Origin: a virus
Reading direction: 5' to 3' (one strand)
DNA: 39,695 nucleotides
Virus record (IMG/VR): IMGVR_UViG_3300011445_000012
Span: 1-39,695 of that record
Position 1 is the stretch's first letter; every line of letters begins with the position of its first letter. Positions 14,330 through 21,565 of this stretch are shown here, piece after piece. The translations under genes and the position numbers were made by a program. The notes below the pieces were generated by a model. It saw only the letters and a list, made by a program, of their open reading frames with translations. It was not told the origin of the DNA and searched no databases.

Positions 14330-14520
14330 CCGACGACGATCTGCGATACCTGGCGAAACGTATCGCGCACGCCAAGGAGAACAAGGAGTACCGCTTCGGT
14401 GACTCCTTGCCGATCCTCCTGCACGAGGCGGAGGAACTGCTCGCCGACGCTCGCAAGTGGCGCCACTACATGATCACCGGAGACGACAACATGCCGACCA
14501 ACGAAGGAGAGAAGCGATGA
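14326..14520 (+). CDS. Hypothetical protein (64 aa)
   Basis: Coupled by ATGA to the gene before and after. Acidic and helical: DDDLRYLAKRIAHAKENKEY and HEAEELLADARKWRHYMITG. The composition suggests a two-helix protein. Not recognised. Confidence 0.65.
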   Translation: MTDDDLRYLAKRIAHAKENKEYRFGDSLPILLHEAEELLADARKWRHYMITGDDNMPTNEGEKR

Positions 14521-14714
14521 ACGAAGACGACGGGCGGCGCGACATGTTCGCCGCCGCTGCACTGATCGGCATCCTCGCGCACGAGGGGTGCATTGACCCG
14601 ACCCTCGACTCGATTGGTGTCGGCGACTTGGCCGTGCAGGACTTTGCCGTGAACGACGCGCGGCGCGCCTACATTTACGCGGACGCCATGCTCCGCCGGG
14701 GAGCCAAGCGATGA
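14517..14714 (+). CDS. Hypothetical protein (65 aa)
   Basis: ATG at 14517 overlaps the previous stop (ATGA), with GAAGGAGAG shortly upstream. Helical and acidic (MFAAAALIGILAHEGCIDPT), ending in YIYADAMLRRGAKR. Not recognised. Confidence 0.65.
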   Translation: MNEDDGRRDMFAAAALIGILAHEGCIDPTLDSIGVGDLAVQDFAVNDARRAYIYADAMLRRGAKR

Positions 14715-14917
14715 ACGACGACTACCGCGCATCGATCGCCATCGGCTGGGCCGCATCGCAAGCCCTGCCGCGCGCCATCTACCCGGCCGTGCCCCTTCAC
14801 AAGGGGCGCGAGTACCACAACGCCGCTAGCCACGGCGACCCTGACGCGTTCCGTGCACGGCAAAAAGCCCGCGCCGTGCTCGCGAACGCCGCCGCAACTA
14901 CCGGAGACAAGCCATGA
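14711..14917 (+). CDS. Hypothetical protein (68 aa)
   Basis: Joined by ATGA to both neighbours. Contains NDDYRASIAIGWAASQALPR and a basic C-terminal half (FRARQKARAVLANAA). Short and not recognised. The coupling suggests it is translated together with the ParB-like gene that follows. Confidence 0.65.
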   Translation: MNDDYRASIAIGWAASQALPRAIYPAVPLHKGREYHNAASHGDPDAFRARQKARAVLANAAATTGDKP

Positions 14918-15696
14918 CCGTCGAAGTGTCAGTCGAGAAGATCACCCCGAAGAAGGCCGCGTCGATGCTCAACGCGAACCACAACAACCGCCGGCTACGC
15001 GAGGGCGTCGCCGAGCAGTACGCGGCCGACATGCGTGCAGGGAAGTGGACCGTGTGCACCGCCCCGATCGCGTTCTACGACGACGGCGACCTGGCCGACG
15101 GCCAGCACCGTCTGTGGGCCATCGTCGAGTCCGACTTCTCCACGACGTTCACGATCATGCGCGGCCTCCCCCGCCAGGCCGGGCTCAACATCGACACGGG
15201 AGCGCCACGCACGCTGGTCGACAACGCCAAGATCAGCGGCATGAACGACGACCTGTCGAACGAGTTGCTCGGCGTCGTCCGCGCGTTCGCCACGGGCGAC
15301 CGCACCACCGGCCGGCTCTCTAACTCGCAGCGCCTCGATCTCATCGCGAAGCACGGGGACGAGGCCCGCTGGGCGATCGCGCACGGCACTCGCGGGCGCA
15401 ACCTGCACAACGTCTGCGTCACCGCCGCCATCGCCCGCGCCTACGTGTACGAGGGCAACCACGAGCGGCTCGCCGAGTTCGGCCAGGTACTCTCCACCGG
15501 GTACGGGAACGGCGAGGGCGACACGGCGGCGATCACGCTGCGCAACAAGCTGATCGAGACCAGCGGTGTCCCGACGAAAGCGTGGCGCGAGACCTTCCTC
15601 AAGGTGCAGAATTGCATCTACTACTTCATGCGCCACCGCAAGCTCACCGTGCTCAAGAGCGTTAAGGATGAGCAGTATCCGCTGAAGCAGAAATGA
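14914..15696 (+). CDS. ParB-like protein (260 aa)
   Basis: It has the N-terminal signature of phage ParB/sulfiredoxin-fold proteins: NNRRLREGVAEQYAADMRAG, then IAFYDDGDLADGQHRLWAIV with DGQHR at residues 62-66, a conserved catalytic or nucleotide-binding loop of the superfamily. The C-terminal 150 residues are helical and likely bind DNA or a partner. ATG 14914 follows GGAGAC. No ParA partner or parS array was seen, so plasmid-like partition is unlikely. An early regulatory or DNA-modifying role is more plausible but unproven. Confidence 0.8.
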   Translation: MTVEVSVEKITPKKAASMLNANHNNRRLREGVAEQYAADMRAGKWTVCTAPIAFYDDGDLADGQHRLWAIVESDFSTTFTIMRGLPRQAGLNIDTGAPRTLVDNAKISGMNDDLSNELLGVVRAFATGDRTTGRLSNSQRLDLIAKHGDEARWAIAHGTRGRNLHNVCVTAAIARAYVYEGNHERLAEFGQVLSTGYGNGEGDTAAITLRNKLIETSGVPTKAWRETFLKVQNCIYYFMRHRKLTVLKSVKDEQYPLKQK

Positions 15697-16115
15697 TGAC
15701 TGACGACCTGATCGCGCGGCTACGAGACGCGGCGAACCGGGGCTCACTGCTCAACGTAGAGGCTGCGTTATTTCGCGAAGCCGCCGCCGCGCTGCGGGAG
15801 CGGGATGAATTTAACGCGACTTATCGCAAAGCGTGCGACGGCGAAGTGATGCGCCAAACGCACCGCGCCGAGCGCGCAGAGGCCGAGCGCGACGCTGCAC
15901 GCGAGCAGCTTCGGCAGATGGTCGAGAAGGCTGCGGCGCAATCGCTTGACGGTTATCGCGAACTAGGTGCGCGCGCTGCGGCTGCTGAGAACGACCGCGA
16001 CCGTCTGCTGGCGCTGCTGCGGGATTGCAGCCACTACATGAGAGGCGGCATCGGACGGCATAGCGCGGACATACTGGCGGACGTAGACGCCGCGCTAGAG
16101 GATCGTCATGACTGA
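15693..16115 (+). CDS. Coiled-coil accessory protein (140 aa)
   Basis: The ATG overlaps the ParB-like stop. The start TDDLIARLRDAANRGSLLNV is followed by a long charged helix (RAEAERDAAREQLRQMVEKA) and a C-terminal RDRLLALLRDCSHYMRGG. Such Ead/Ea22-like proteins are common in early phage regions; the resemblance is in layout, not proven. Function is unknown. Confidence 0.7.
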   Translation: MMTDDLIARLRDAANRGSLLNVEAALFREAAAALRERDEFNATYRKACDGEVMRQTHRAERAEAERDAAREQLRQMVEKAAAQSLDGYRELGARAAAAENDRDRLLALLRDCSHYMRGGIGRHSADILADVDAALEDRHD

Positions 16116-16335
16116 CGCAGAGATTGTGCAAGCGGAGATTGATGATGCCCGTTGGGACGCTTCGCGGTCGTGGATGTTGCCAATGGATGCGGAGAAGATT
16201 ACGGCCCGCGCTGCCGCGCTGGAGTCGGTGCTGCGCGATGCGGAGCGGTGGCGACAGTGGGCGCGCGAAAACGGTCACGACGAACTTCTGGCGCGATACC
16301 ACGCGGACGCCGCCCGCGCGGCGCAGGGGGAGTGA
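16108..16335 (+). CDS. Hypothetical helical protein (75 aa)
   Basis: The start overlaps the previous gene by 8 nt and the stop overlaps the next ATG. Strongly helical with Trp/Ala/Arg patterns (ESVLRDAERWRQWARENGHD), related in style to the preceding gene. Not recognised. Confidence 0.65.
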   Translation: MTDAEIVQAEIDDARWDASRSWMLPMDAEKITARAAALESVLRDAERWRQWARENGHDELLARYHADAARAAQGE

Positions 16336-16583
16336 TGCGGCGAAGCATACCGCCACCGCTAGAAACAGGTGGGCGAAGGTATCTGACGTACACCTACCCG
16401 CTCGGCAAGTTTTCCGTCGAATTGCTGCTGCCCCGCGACTTGACCGAGCAGGAAGCTACGCGGCTGTCGGAGTTTCTACACAGCCTCGCGCTACCGGCGG
16501 TTGATGACGGCCCCTGCCAGCGTTGCGGCGGGAAAGGCTGTGTCGCATGTGACGCCCGCGCGGCGCAGGGGGAGGGGGAGTAG
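16335..16583 (+). CDS. Hypothetical protein with C-terminal zinc-ribbon-like motif (82 aa)
   Basis: ATG 16335 overlaps the previous stop. Residues 15-40 form a beta-like segment (YLTYTYPLGKFSVELLLPRD), followed by a helix. Near the end CQRCGGKGCVACD is a compact four-cysteine zinc site like that of DnaJ repeats. Its tail, AAQGEGE, is acidic. Not recognised as a family. Confidence 0.65.
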   Translation: MRRSIPPPLETGGRRYLTYTYPLGKFSVELLLPRDLTEQEATRLSEFLHSLALPAVDDGPCQRCGGKGCVACDARAAQGEGE

Positions 16584-16618
16584 AGTAGTGATGCAGCACC
16601 AACCAAAGGAGATTCGAC

Positions 16619-16705
16619 ATGCTGACCAAGCTGTTCGTTGCTGCACTGCCGATGCTGCCGTGGATGTTCGATTGGGTTTGGCTCATCCTCCAGTGGGGGC
16701 GCTAA
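16619..16705 (+). CDS. Very short hydrophobic peptide (28 aa)
   Basis: The ATG has AAAGGAG 7 nt upstream, one of the best ribosome sites on this strand, and there is a 35-nt gap ahead of it. The peptide is one hydrophobic, Trp-rich span (LFVAALPMLPWMFDWVW) with a basic start and end. Its stop overlaps the next ATG (TAATG). It may be a real membrane peptide or a leader whose translation drives the next gene. Confidence 0.55.
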   Translation: MLTKLFVAALPMLPWMFDWVWLILQWGR

Positions 16706-16860
16706 TGCGCTCGCCTGCGTGGGTGTTGCAACTGCAGCGCACGGCGCGTGCCTGGGGGCACCGCGACTTCTCGTGGACGGAAACGCCCGACGAGTACGCC
16801 GAATCACTGGCGGATCACATTGCGCGTGTCGAAGTGCGCGAGGCGTACGGGGGCGCGTGA
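16705..16860 (+). CDS. Hypothetical protein (51 aa)
   Basis: Starts in a TAATG overlap with the hydrophobic peptide gene. Helical and charged (SPAWVLQLQRTARAWGHRDF, then an acidic DEYAESLADHIARVE). Not recognised. Confidence 0.6.
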   Translation: MRSPAWVLQLQRTARAWGHRDFSWTETPDEYAESLADHIARVEVREAYGGA

Positions 16861-17040
16861 GTGCTCGCCGGCCACCTGCACCCGCTCGCCATCAAGGCGA
16901 AGTGGCTCCGCCAGAGGGCCGAGGAAGCGCGTCGCGCTAAAGCGCGGGAGTTCATGCTCGAACTATTCGCGGAGGAACTCCCGCGCACCGCCGAGGAGAC
17001 CGAGCCCGGCAGCACTGCCGCCGCCGAGGATGGCAAGTAG
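16861..17040 (+). CDS. Hypothetical helical protein, overlaps opposing late gene (59 aa)
   Basis: GTG 16861 follows the previous TGA directly. Residues 10-45 form a charged helix (AIKAKWLRQRAEEARRAKAR), ending in an acidic, Thr/Pro-rich tail. Its last 78 nt overlap the end of the leftward 688-aa gene on the opposite strand. No terminator was found between the operons. Coding is supported by charge pattern and spacing, not by homology. Confidence 0.55.
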   Translation: MLAGHLHPLAIKAKWLRQRAEEARRAKAREFMLELFAEELPRTAEETEPGSTAAAEDGK

Positions 17041-19029
17041 CTCGGGGTCGATCTTGCCGAGGTAGTCCTTGCCGAGAATGTGATTCACCAGCGCCTCTTC
17101 TGGCGTCACGCCCTGGCGCTTTGCCGCAGCCTGCGCGCGCCTCGCGACCAGTTCCAGGTAGGGCGCGCCGATCTTCGTCTTCACGCCCGTGTACGGGGCC
17201 GCGGCGTTCCAGATGAGCGCCTGCGCGGGCGACCCCATCATGCCCTCTGCTTCCGCGGCGGAGTTGAAGAATCGCGCCGCCGGCTCGTACTCTGTCGCCC
17301 CGACGCTTGAGCGGTCTGGCCCCGACTTCCCCTTCACCGACTTGTGCGGGCGCACCTTGTCGATGCCCATCGCGCGCACCCAGTGGGCGTCCCCGGTCGG
17401 CCAGAAGAAGTTGGCCATATCGCTCGGCAGGCGGGACTCGTTGTAGATGCGCGTTTTTACTGCGTCGTCGAGGTCGGGCGAGAAAACGTCGCCCTTCTCC
17501 AGGTACCGCTGCAGCCCGCGCGAATGCGCCGACGTATGGGCAATGTGCCCGGTGCCCGCCGGCAGATTCTTCGGATCGAAGAAGTCCGGCAGGCGCCCCT
17601 GCTTGTCCATCATGGCCGCGATCGACGAGCGCGTGATCTCGGGCTCGACGGCGGACATCGGGGACAACGCGGAACCGAACTGGTTGTCGATCAGGTAGCG
17701 ACGCAGCCCCTCCTCGTCGCCGAGGATCTCTTGGTACTTTCGCACGTAGGGGTCGACGTGGTACCAGCCATAGCTACCGGCGAGCTTGTCACTCTCGCCA
17801 GCGCGGCCGAGCACTTCGCGCAGCCATGCCTTGTTGGTCGGCGTCATCACGCCTTCAAGGTAGGACGGCGGGCGCGTCGGGCTGTACACGTCGATCGCGT
17901 TGTCGCCGCGCTGCGCCTGGTGCGTGAGCGTGTCGAGGTCTTGCCGATCGACGCCGAATAGCTCCTTGAGCAGCGGGCTCTCGGGCGCCACCTGCTGCTC
18001 CGCTTTCGCCACGAGTTCGTCGGGGCGCGGCTTCCCGCGCGCGGCGCTCTTCACGCGCACTGCCGGCGCTTTTGTTTGCGGCGGCGGATCCTGCAGCGTG
18101 GCCAGCTTGCGCAGCGCACGATCGGAGTCGAACGTCGGGAACGGCTCGCTGACGTAGGGCGCGGTGACGAAATTCTCGCCCGACATGCGCGGGTGAGACG
18201 TGGTGTTGAATGCCGCCCGCTCGCCGCGATTGATCGTCGCGTTGGCGGCACCGAGCCGCTCGGGCTGCACCTCGCTGACATCGAGGTACCACTTGCCGTC
18301 GTCCTTCCACGCGCCCAGCTTCGCGCCGGGTTGTTCAAGGGCCTCGCGGTTGCGGCGGACGAATTCGTCGACGCGCTTGGCGTCAAGGTCTGGCGCCACG
18401 TCCTCGAACTTCTTCTTCGTCGGCGCGGGGCCGCGGCGCGCCACGGCGTAGCCGGGCTCTTGGGTCTCTCCGAGGGTGAGCCCCTTGCCCGTCTCCATGT
18501 CGACCGTGGCACCGTCGGACGCCTTCGCCCGCCTGACGAACTTCTGCGACTCCTTCGGGCCCCACGGGATCGCCTGCGCCATCCCGGTGAAGTCTGGGTG
18601 CAGCGTGGTGCCCTCCAGGGCCCCTAGAACGCGCTCCAGCGGTTTCTCCAGCGCCTTGCCTAGTGCACGTCCGCCGACGTTGCGCGCGGCCCCTGCGCCC
18701 GTCAGGAGGCCCAGCACGTCGGGGATCCGCGGGTCCACCTTGGCGCCGGCCAGCATCCCGAGCGGGCCCTGGTTGCCCTCCGCCAGGCGCACCGGCCCGA
18801 ACCCGTACGACCAGTCCTCGAGCGCCCCGCCAGGGTCGCCCAGCAAGTCAGCCGGCGACGCACCGCGCAGGAACTCGGGCACGTCCATGTACCCGACCCC
18901 GTGCACGTACTCGCGGTCGCCGAGCTTGGTGCGCTCGCGCACCCAGTCCTGCACCTGCTTGAGCGTCGTGCCCAGGCCTCCGTAGGCCTGCTGGGTGAGC
19001 GAGCGGGGGATGTTGCGAGCTTCGGCCAC
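16963..19029 (-). CDS. Large late protein of unknown function, probably virion-associated (688 aa)
   Basis: This is the last leftward late gene. GTG 19029 has a perfect TAGGAGG site 5 nt away, so it should be well translated. Visible segments are LGAWKDDGKWYLDVSEVQ at about residues 240-257, AANATINRGERAAFNTT, and near the C-terminus AAARFFNSAAEAEGMMG followed by AQALIWNAAAPYTGVKTK. I recall similar patterns in large injected phage proteins with little known function, but the family is not established. No transmembrane segment except a weak Gly-rich one at the end. It follows the lysis genes, where some phages put non-core virion or effector genes. It could act in the cell after ejection; this is inference. 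Confidence 0.7.
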   Translation of the reverse strand: MAEARNIPRSLTQQAYGGLGTTLKQVQDWVRERTKLGDREYVHGVGYMDVPEFLRGASPADLLGDPGGALEDWSYGFGPVRLAEGNQGPLGMLAGAKVDPRIPDVLGLLTGAGAARNVGGRALGKALEKPLERVLGALEGTTLHPDFTGMAQAIPWGPKESQKFVRRAKASDGATVDMETGKGLTLGETQEPGYAVARRGPAPTKKKFEDVAPDLDAKRVDEFVRRNREALEQPGAKLGAWKDDGKWYLDVSEVQPERLGAANATINRGERAAFNTTSHPRMSGENFVTAPYVSEPFPTFDSDRALRKLATLQDPPPQTKAPAVRVKSAARGKPRPDELVAKAEQQVAPESPLLKELFGVDRQDLDTLTHQAQRGDNAIDVYSPTRPPSYLEGVMTPTNKAWLREVLGRAGESDKLAGSYGWYHVDPYVRKYQEILGDEEGLRRYLIDNQFGSALSPMSAVEPEITRSSIAAMMDKQGRLPDFFDPKNLPAGTGHIAHTSAHSRGLQRYLEKGDVFSPDLDDAVKTRIYNESRLPSDMANFFWPTGDAHWVRAMGIDKVRPHKSVKGKSGPDRSSVGATEYEPAARFFNSAAEAEGMMGSPAQALIWNAAAPYTGVKTKIGAPYLELVARRAQAAAKRQGVTPEEALVNHILGKDYLGKIDPELLAILGGGSAAGLGLLGGAREFLRE

Positions 19030-19038
19030 GCGCGCCTC

Positions 19039-19260
19039 CTATTGCTGCCGCTTGAGCCACTCGGCGTACGGCAGCGGGTCGCGGCCCTCGTTCGCTTCCG
19101 CTTCCGCGTACATGGTCCACCGCTGGCGGTTGGTGCCGCTGACGAGTTGCGCCGTGCTCGGCTGCCGTTGAGGCTGCGGTTGCTGCGGTTGCGGCTCGCC
19201 CTGGGCGGGCTTGCGCTTGGCCGCGCCGACGATGCGCGACACCATCTCCATCAGGTCCAT
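19039..19260 (-). CDS. Hypothetical protein, Gln/Pro-rich (73 aa)
   Basis: ATG 19260 overlaps the previous stop (TGATG). A short helix (DLMEMVSRIVGAAKRKP) is followed by a low-complexity QPQQPQPQRQP linker and a helical end (AEWLKRQQ). A longer frame to 19617 overlaps the preceding gene and has shadow-like Arg-rich sequence, so it was excluded. Function is unknown; the linker suggests two binding parts. Confidence 0.65.
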   Translation of the reverse strand: MDLMEMVSRIVGAAKRKPAQGEPQPQQPQPQRQPSTAQLVSGTNRQRWTMYAEAEANEGRDPLPYAEWLKRQQ

Positions 19261-19727
19261 CAGTCGTCTCCGGGTTCGGTAAGCCACAGTTCGGGGTACT
19301 GCGAGAAGCGCGTGTTGTCGATCGCGTAGGTCCAACCATCGGGTGCCGGGTTGTAGAAGGCGTCGTTCTTGTTCCGGTTGATGTCGACGTTCAATCCGCT
19401 GCAGGCGACGTACCAGATCGAGTCGCCTTTCTGCATGGAGAGTTGCCGCAAGTGCCACCCCTCCTCCTGGGTGATCGACGTGGCGGGGAAGTAGCCGTGG
19501 TGCACTTCCTCGTCGTACGCCTTCTGCCACGCCGCGAGGTTCTCGTCGCGCCGCTTGTTGCGCCGCTTGTAGACCTCGATCTCGTCCTCGTCGGCGAACG
19601 TCTGGCCCTCGAACCACAGGCGCGGCGGGCCCGCGGGCTTGCCGTCACCGCCGATCGGGTAGAACAGCGGGTAGCCGCTGTACGACGTGTCGGGATAGCC
19701 TGCCGGTGCGTTGGAGTACTGGTTCAT
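19260..19727 (-). CDS. Hypothetical late protein (155 aa)
   Basis: ATG 19727 overlaps the endolysin stop by 4 nt. The N-terminal 40 residues are rich in Tyr, Gly and Pro (PDTSYSGYPLFYPIGGDG). A basic helix (YKRRNKRRDENLAAWQKAYD) follows, then an aromatic C-terminal part (NDAFYNPAPDGWTYAIDN). The codon pattern supports coding. Not recognised. It may be a virion or lysis-related accessory protein. Confidence 0.7.
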   Translation of the reverse strand: MNQYSNAPAGYPDTSYSGYPLFYPIGGDGKPAGPPRLWFEGQTFADEDEIEVYKRRNKRRDENLAAWQKAYDEEVHHGYFPATSITQEEGWHLRQLSMQKGDSIWYVACSGLNVDINRNKNDAFYNPAPDGWTYAIDNTRFSQYPELWLTEPGDD

Positions 19728-20998
19728 GGTTTCTGCCTCTGTGAGAGTTCAGCGATGGCGAAGTCCTTCGTCTGCGACGTGCGCGACGACCCGTAGCGGT
19801 AGCTCACGATCGTCACCCACACGCCGGTCCCGAAGCCTATCAGCCCAGCGATCTGCGCCCAGACCTCGGTCGTCGGCGAGCCGTGCTTGAATACCTGCCA
19901 GGCGGCGATGCCACAAGCGAACACGACCAGCAGCGCCACGAGCGCGGCACTGATCGCCATGATGGGCTGCCCGATCGTGTCCGGCTCCGACCTGGCGCGC
20001 GCCGCCGCGCGGTCCATCGACTCCTCGCTCGCCGCCCACGAGCCCTGCTCGAGCCTCTCCAGCTGCGCGAGCATCGGCGCGATCTTGTCGATGTAGTCCG
20101 ACATCGCCGACTCGGCCTGGGCGATCAGCGCGGGCGAAGCCTTCACCGTCGCAGTCGCCACCAGCGGATCGGTCGCCGCAGCGACCGCAGCGCGCGGCTC
20201 GACGCCGGCCGCCGTCGTCGCCTGCCCGGCGATGGTCTTCACGATGCCCATCAGGTTGTCGGCGACCGCACCCGACGACGTAGCGTCGACGCCTTGCTTG
20301 TCGAGCGCCTTCTGCACTTTCGCGCGCACGAGCGGCGAGAAGGCCTCGAACAGAGACTGCAACAGCGGGACGATGAATAGCAGTGGTGCGGCCACGGGCT
20401 CCCCTTCTGGTTTGTTGATCCGGTCGATGTCTTCCTGGCGCGCCTGCGTGCTGCGCTCTTCGACCGGCGCCGAGCTCGAGATCACCGCCGGCACGCCGCC
20501 ACCGTAGCGGACCCACACTGCGTGCGCGCGCTCGTAGTCGACCTTGCTGCCACCGTCTTCGAGCGGTGAGTCAGGTAGGCTCGCCCACTGGGTGCCGCAC
20601 TTGTCCAGCGCGTCGTCGAAGCGCCCGTCGATCACGTCGTCGAGCGCACCGACATCGAAGATCAGCGCAACAGCGTGACAGTCCTGCGAGTAACCGCCGA
20701 TGTCGTCGGCGAGGTCGTACTTCTGGTTGACGCGATCCCACGTCGTGGCGGTGAACTGGTACGCGCCGAACGCCGACGAGCGCCGCCCGCTGCCGTCGGG
20801 CAGCGATTCAAATGCGCGCGGGTGCGGCCCCTCCAGCGGCCCCGTCCAGAACCGGCGCTCGCGCGGGTGATACATGGCCCGGTAGCCGGACTCCGGGCCG
20901 TCGTCGTCCTGGTTGCTCTCGCCCTCGCGAATGACGCGCAGGAACGCGCGGACATTGTTCGACGACAGGAGCGACGGGTACTTGAGCGCCGACTGCAC
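19724..20998 (-). CDS. Lambda-R-type endolysin fused to a membrane domain (424 aa)
   Basis: Residues 15-165 match the lambda R (GH104) lytic transglycosylase. E25 in VIREGE is the likely catalytic acid, RSSAFGAYQF lies at about 73-82, and ALDKCGTQWASLPDS at about 130-144. After a linker there is a hydrophobic stretch (203-222), a long helical region, and two strong transmembrane segments (about 346-367 and 381-402; the second ends near SYRYGSSRTS). That end resembles small phage holin-like proteins with a conserved YGSS. GTG 20998 follows the preceding stop directly. The fusion would tether the enzyme to the inner membrane, or form a holin-endolysin hybrid. One uninterrupted frame covers both parts. 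Confidence 0.88.
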   Translation of the reverse strand: MQSALKYPSLLSSNNVRAFLRVIREGESNQDDDGPESGYRAMYHPRERRFWTGPLEGPHPRAFESLPDGSGRRSSAFGAYQFTATTWDRVNQKYDLADDIGGYSQDCHAVALIFDVGALDDVIDGRFDDALDKCGTQWASLPDSPLEDGGSKVDYERAHAVWVRYGGGVPAVISSSAPVEERSTQARQEDIDRINKPEGEPVAAPLLFIVPLLQSLFEAFSPLVRAKVQKALDKQGVDATSSGAVADNLMGIVKTIAGQATTAAGVEPRAAVAAATDPLVATATVKASPALIAQAESAMSDYIDKIAPMLAQLERLEQGSWAASEESMDRAAARARSEPDTIGQPIMAISAALVALLVVFACGIAAWQVFKHGSPTTEVWAQIAGLIGFGTGVWVTIVSYRYGSSRTSQTKDFAIAELSQRQKP

Positions 20999-21178
20999 CT
21001 AACCTCGCAGGCGCCAGTGGGTGACGCCGAACAGCTGCAGGACCAGGATCAGCAGGATGACGACGAACACGACCGATAGGATCGTATGGCCGGGCGCCGG
21101 CATCGGCACGAAGGTTGTCACCAGATACCAGACCAGACCCAGCACTGCGACGGCGATGACGAATTCGAGTAAGCCCAT
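20999..21178 (-). CDS. Probable class II holin (59 aa)
   Basis: ATG 21178 has GAGGAGA 5-8 nt upstream. The protein has two hydrophobic helices (about residues 3-24, LLEFVIAVAVLGLVWYLVTT, and 33-53, ILSVVFVVILLILVLQLFGV) joined by a short Pro-rich turn. The C-terminus is short and basic. Placement directly before the endolysin supports holin function. It lies in the gap between two lysis genes and would be missed by size filters. Confidence 0.8.
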   Translation of the reverse strand: MGLLEFVIAVAVLGLVWYLVTTFVPMPAPGHTILSVVFVVILLILVLQLFGVTHWRLRG

Positions 21179-21195
21179 GACATCTCCTCGTTCAG

Positions 21196-21507
21196 TTAAT
21201 CACCAGTATCCTGGTCGTCATAGCGACGCATCATCGGCAGCCCGCTATGCTCTTCGAGACGACCGATCCGCGTCTCGTGGTGCCACAACTTCGAGCGCAC
21301 CTTGTGGACCTCGTCCTTCAACAGCGCCCGGATCGACGACAAGATCTCGCGCTGCGCCGCCTGCTCCTGGTCCTGCGTATTGAGCCTCCCTATCACGTCC
21401 TCGCGGAACTGTGATGCGAGGTTGACTGCCTTGTTGACGATCCAGACGATGAGAGCGGCCGCAACCCCCCCCAGCACCGTGACGCCGACCACCAGGGCTG
21501 GAATCAT
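21196..21507 (-). CDS. Membrane-anchored coiled-coil protein, possible i-spanin-like lysis protein (103 aa)
   Basis: I chose ATG 21507, which has AGGGAG 9 nt upstream. GTG 21543 would add 12 residues without a ribosome site. The N-terminal 30 residues hold one transmembrane helix (LVVGVTVLGGVAAALIVWIV), followed by a long charged coiled coil (about 35-75, including REDVIGRLNTQDQEQAAQRE). This is the shape of Rz-type inner-membrane spanins or a holin-like DUF. No partner o-spanin with a lipobox was found. It starts the lysis cassette. Confidence 0.65.
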   Translation of the reverse strand: MIPALVVGVTVLGGVAAALIVWIVNKAVNLASQFREDVIGRLNTQDQEQAAQREILSSIRALLKDEVHKVRSKLWHHETRIGRLEEHSGLPMMRRYDDQDTGD

Positions 21508-21565
21508 CCACGACGACTCCCTGACGACTGTTTGAGGGTCCACGATGTCGGTGTAGAGTCTGGTG

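Noticed and set aside
16930-16950. Small hairpin near the end of the rightward operon
   Set aside because: The stem is about 5-6 bp with a 2-4 nt loop, has no T-tract, and lies within coding sequence.
19039-19617. 192-residue version of the Gln/Pro-rich protein
   Set aside because: The upstream part overlaps the 155-aa gene and is shadow-like. ATG 19260 in a TGATG overlap fits better.
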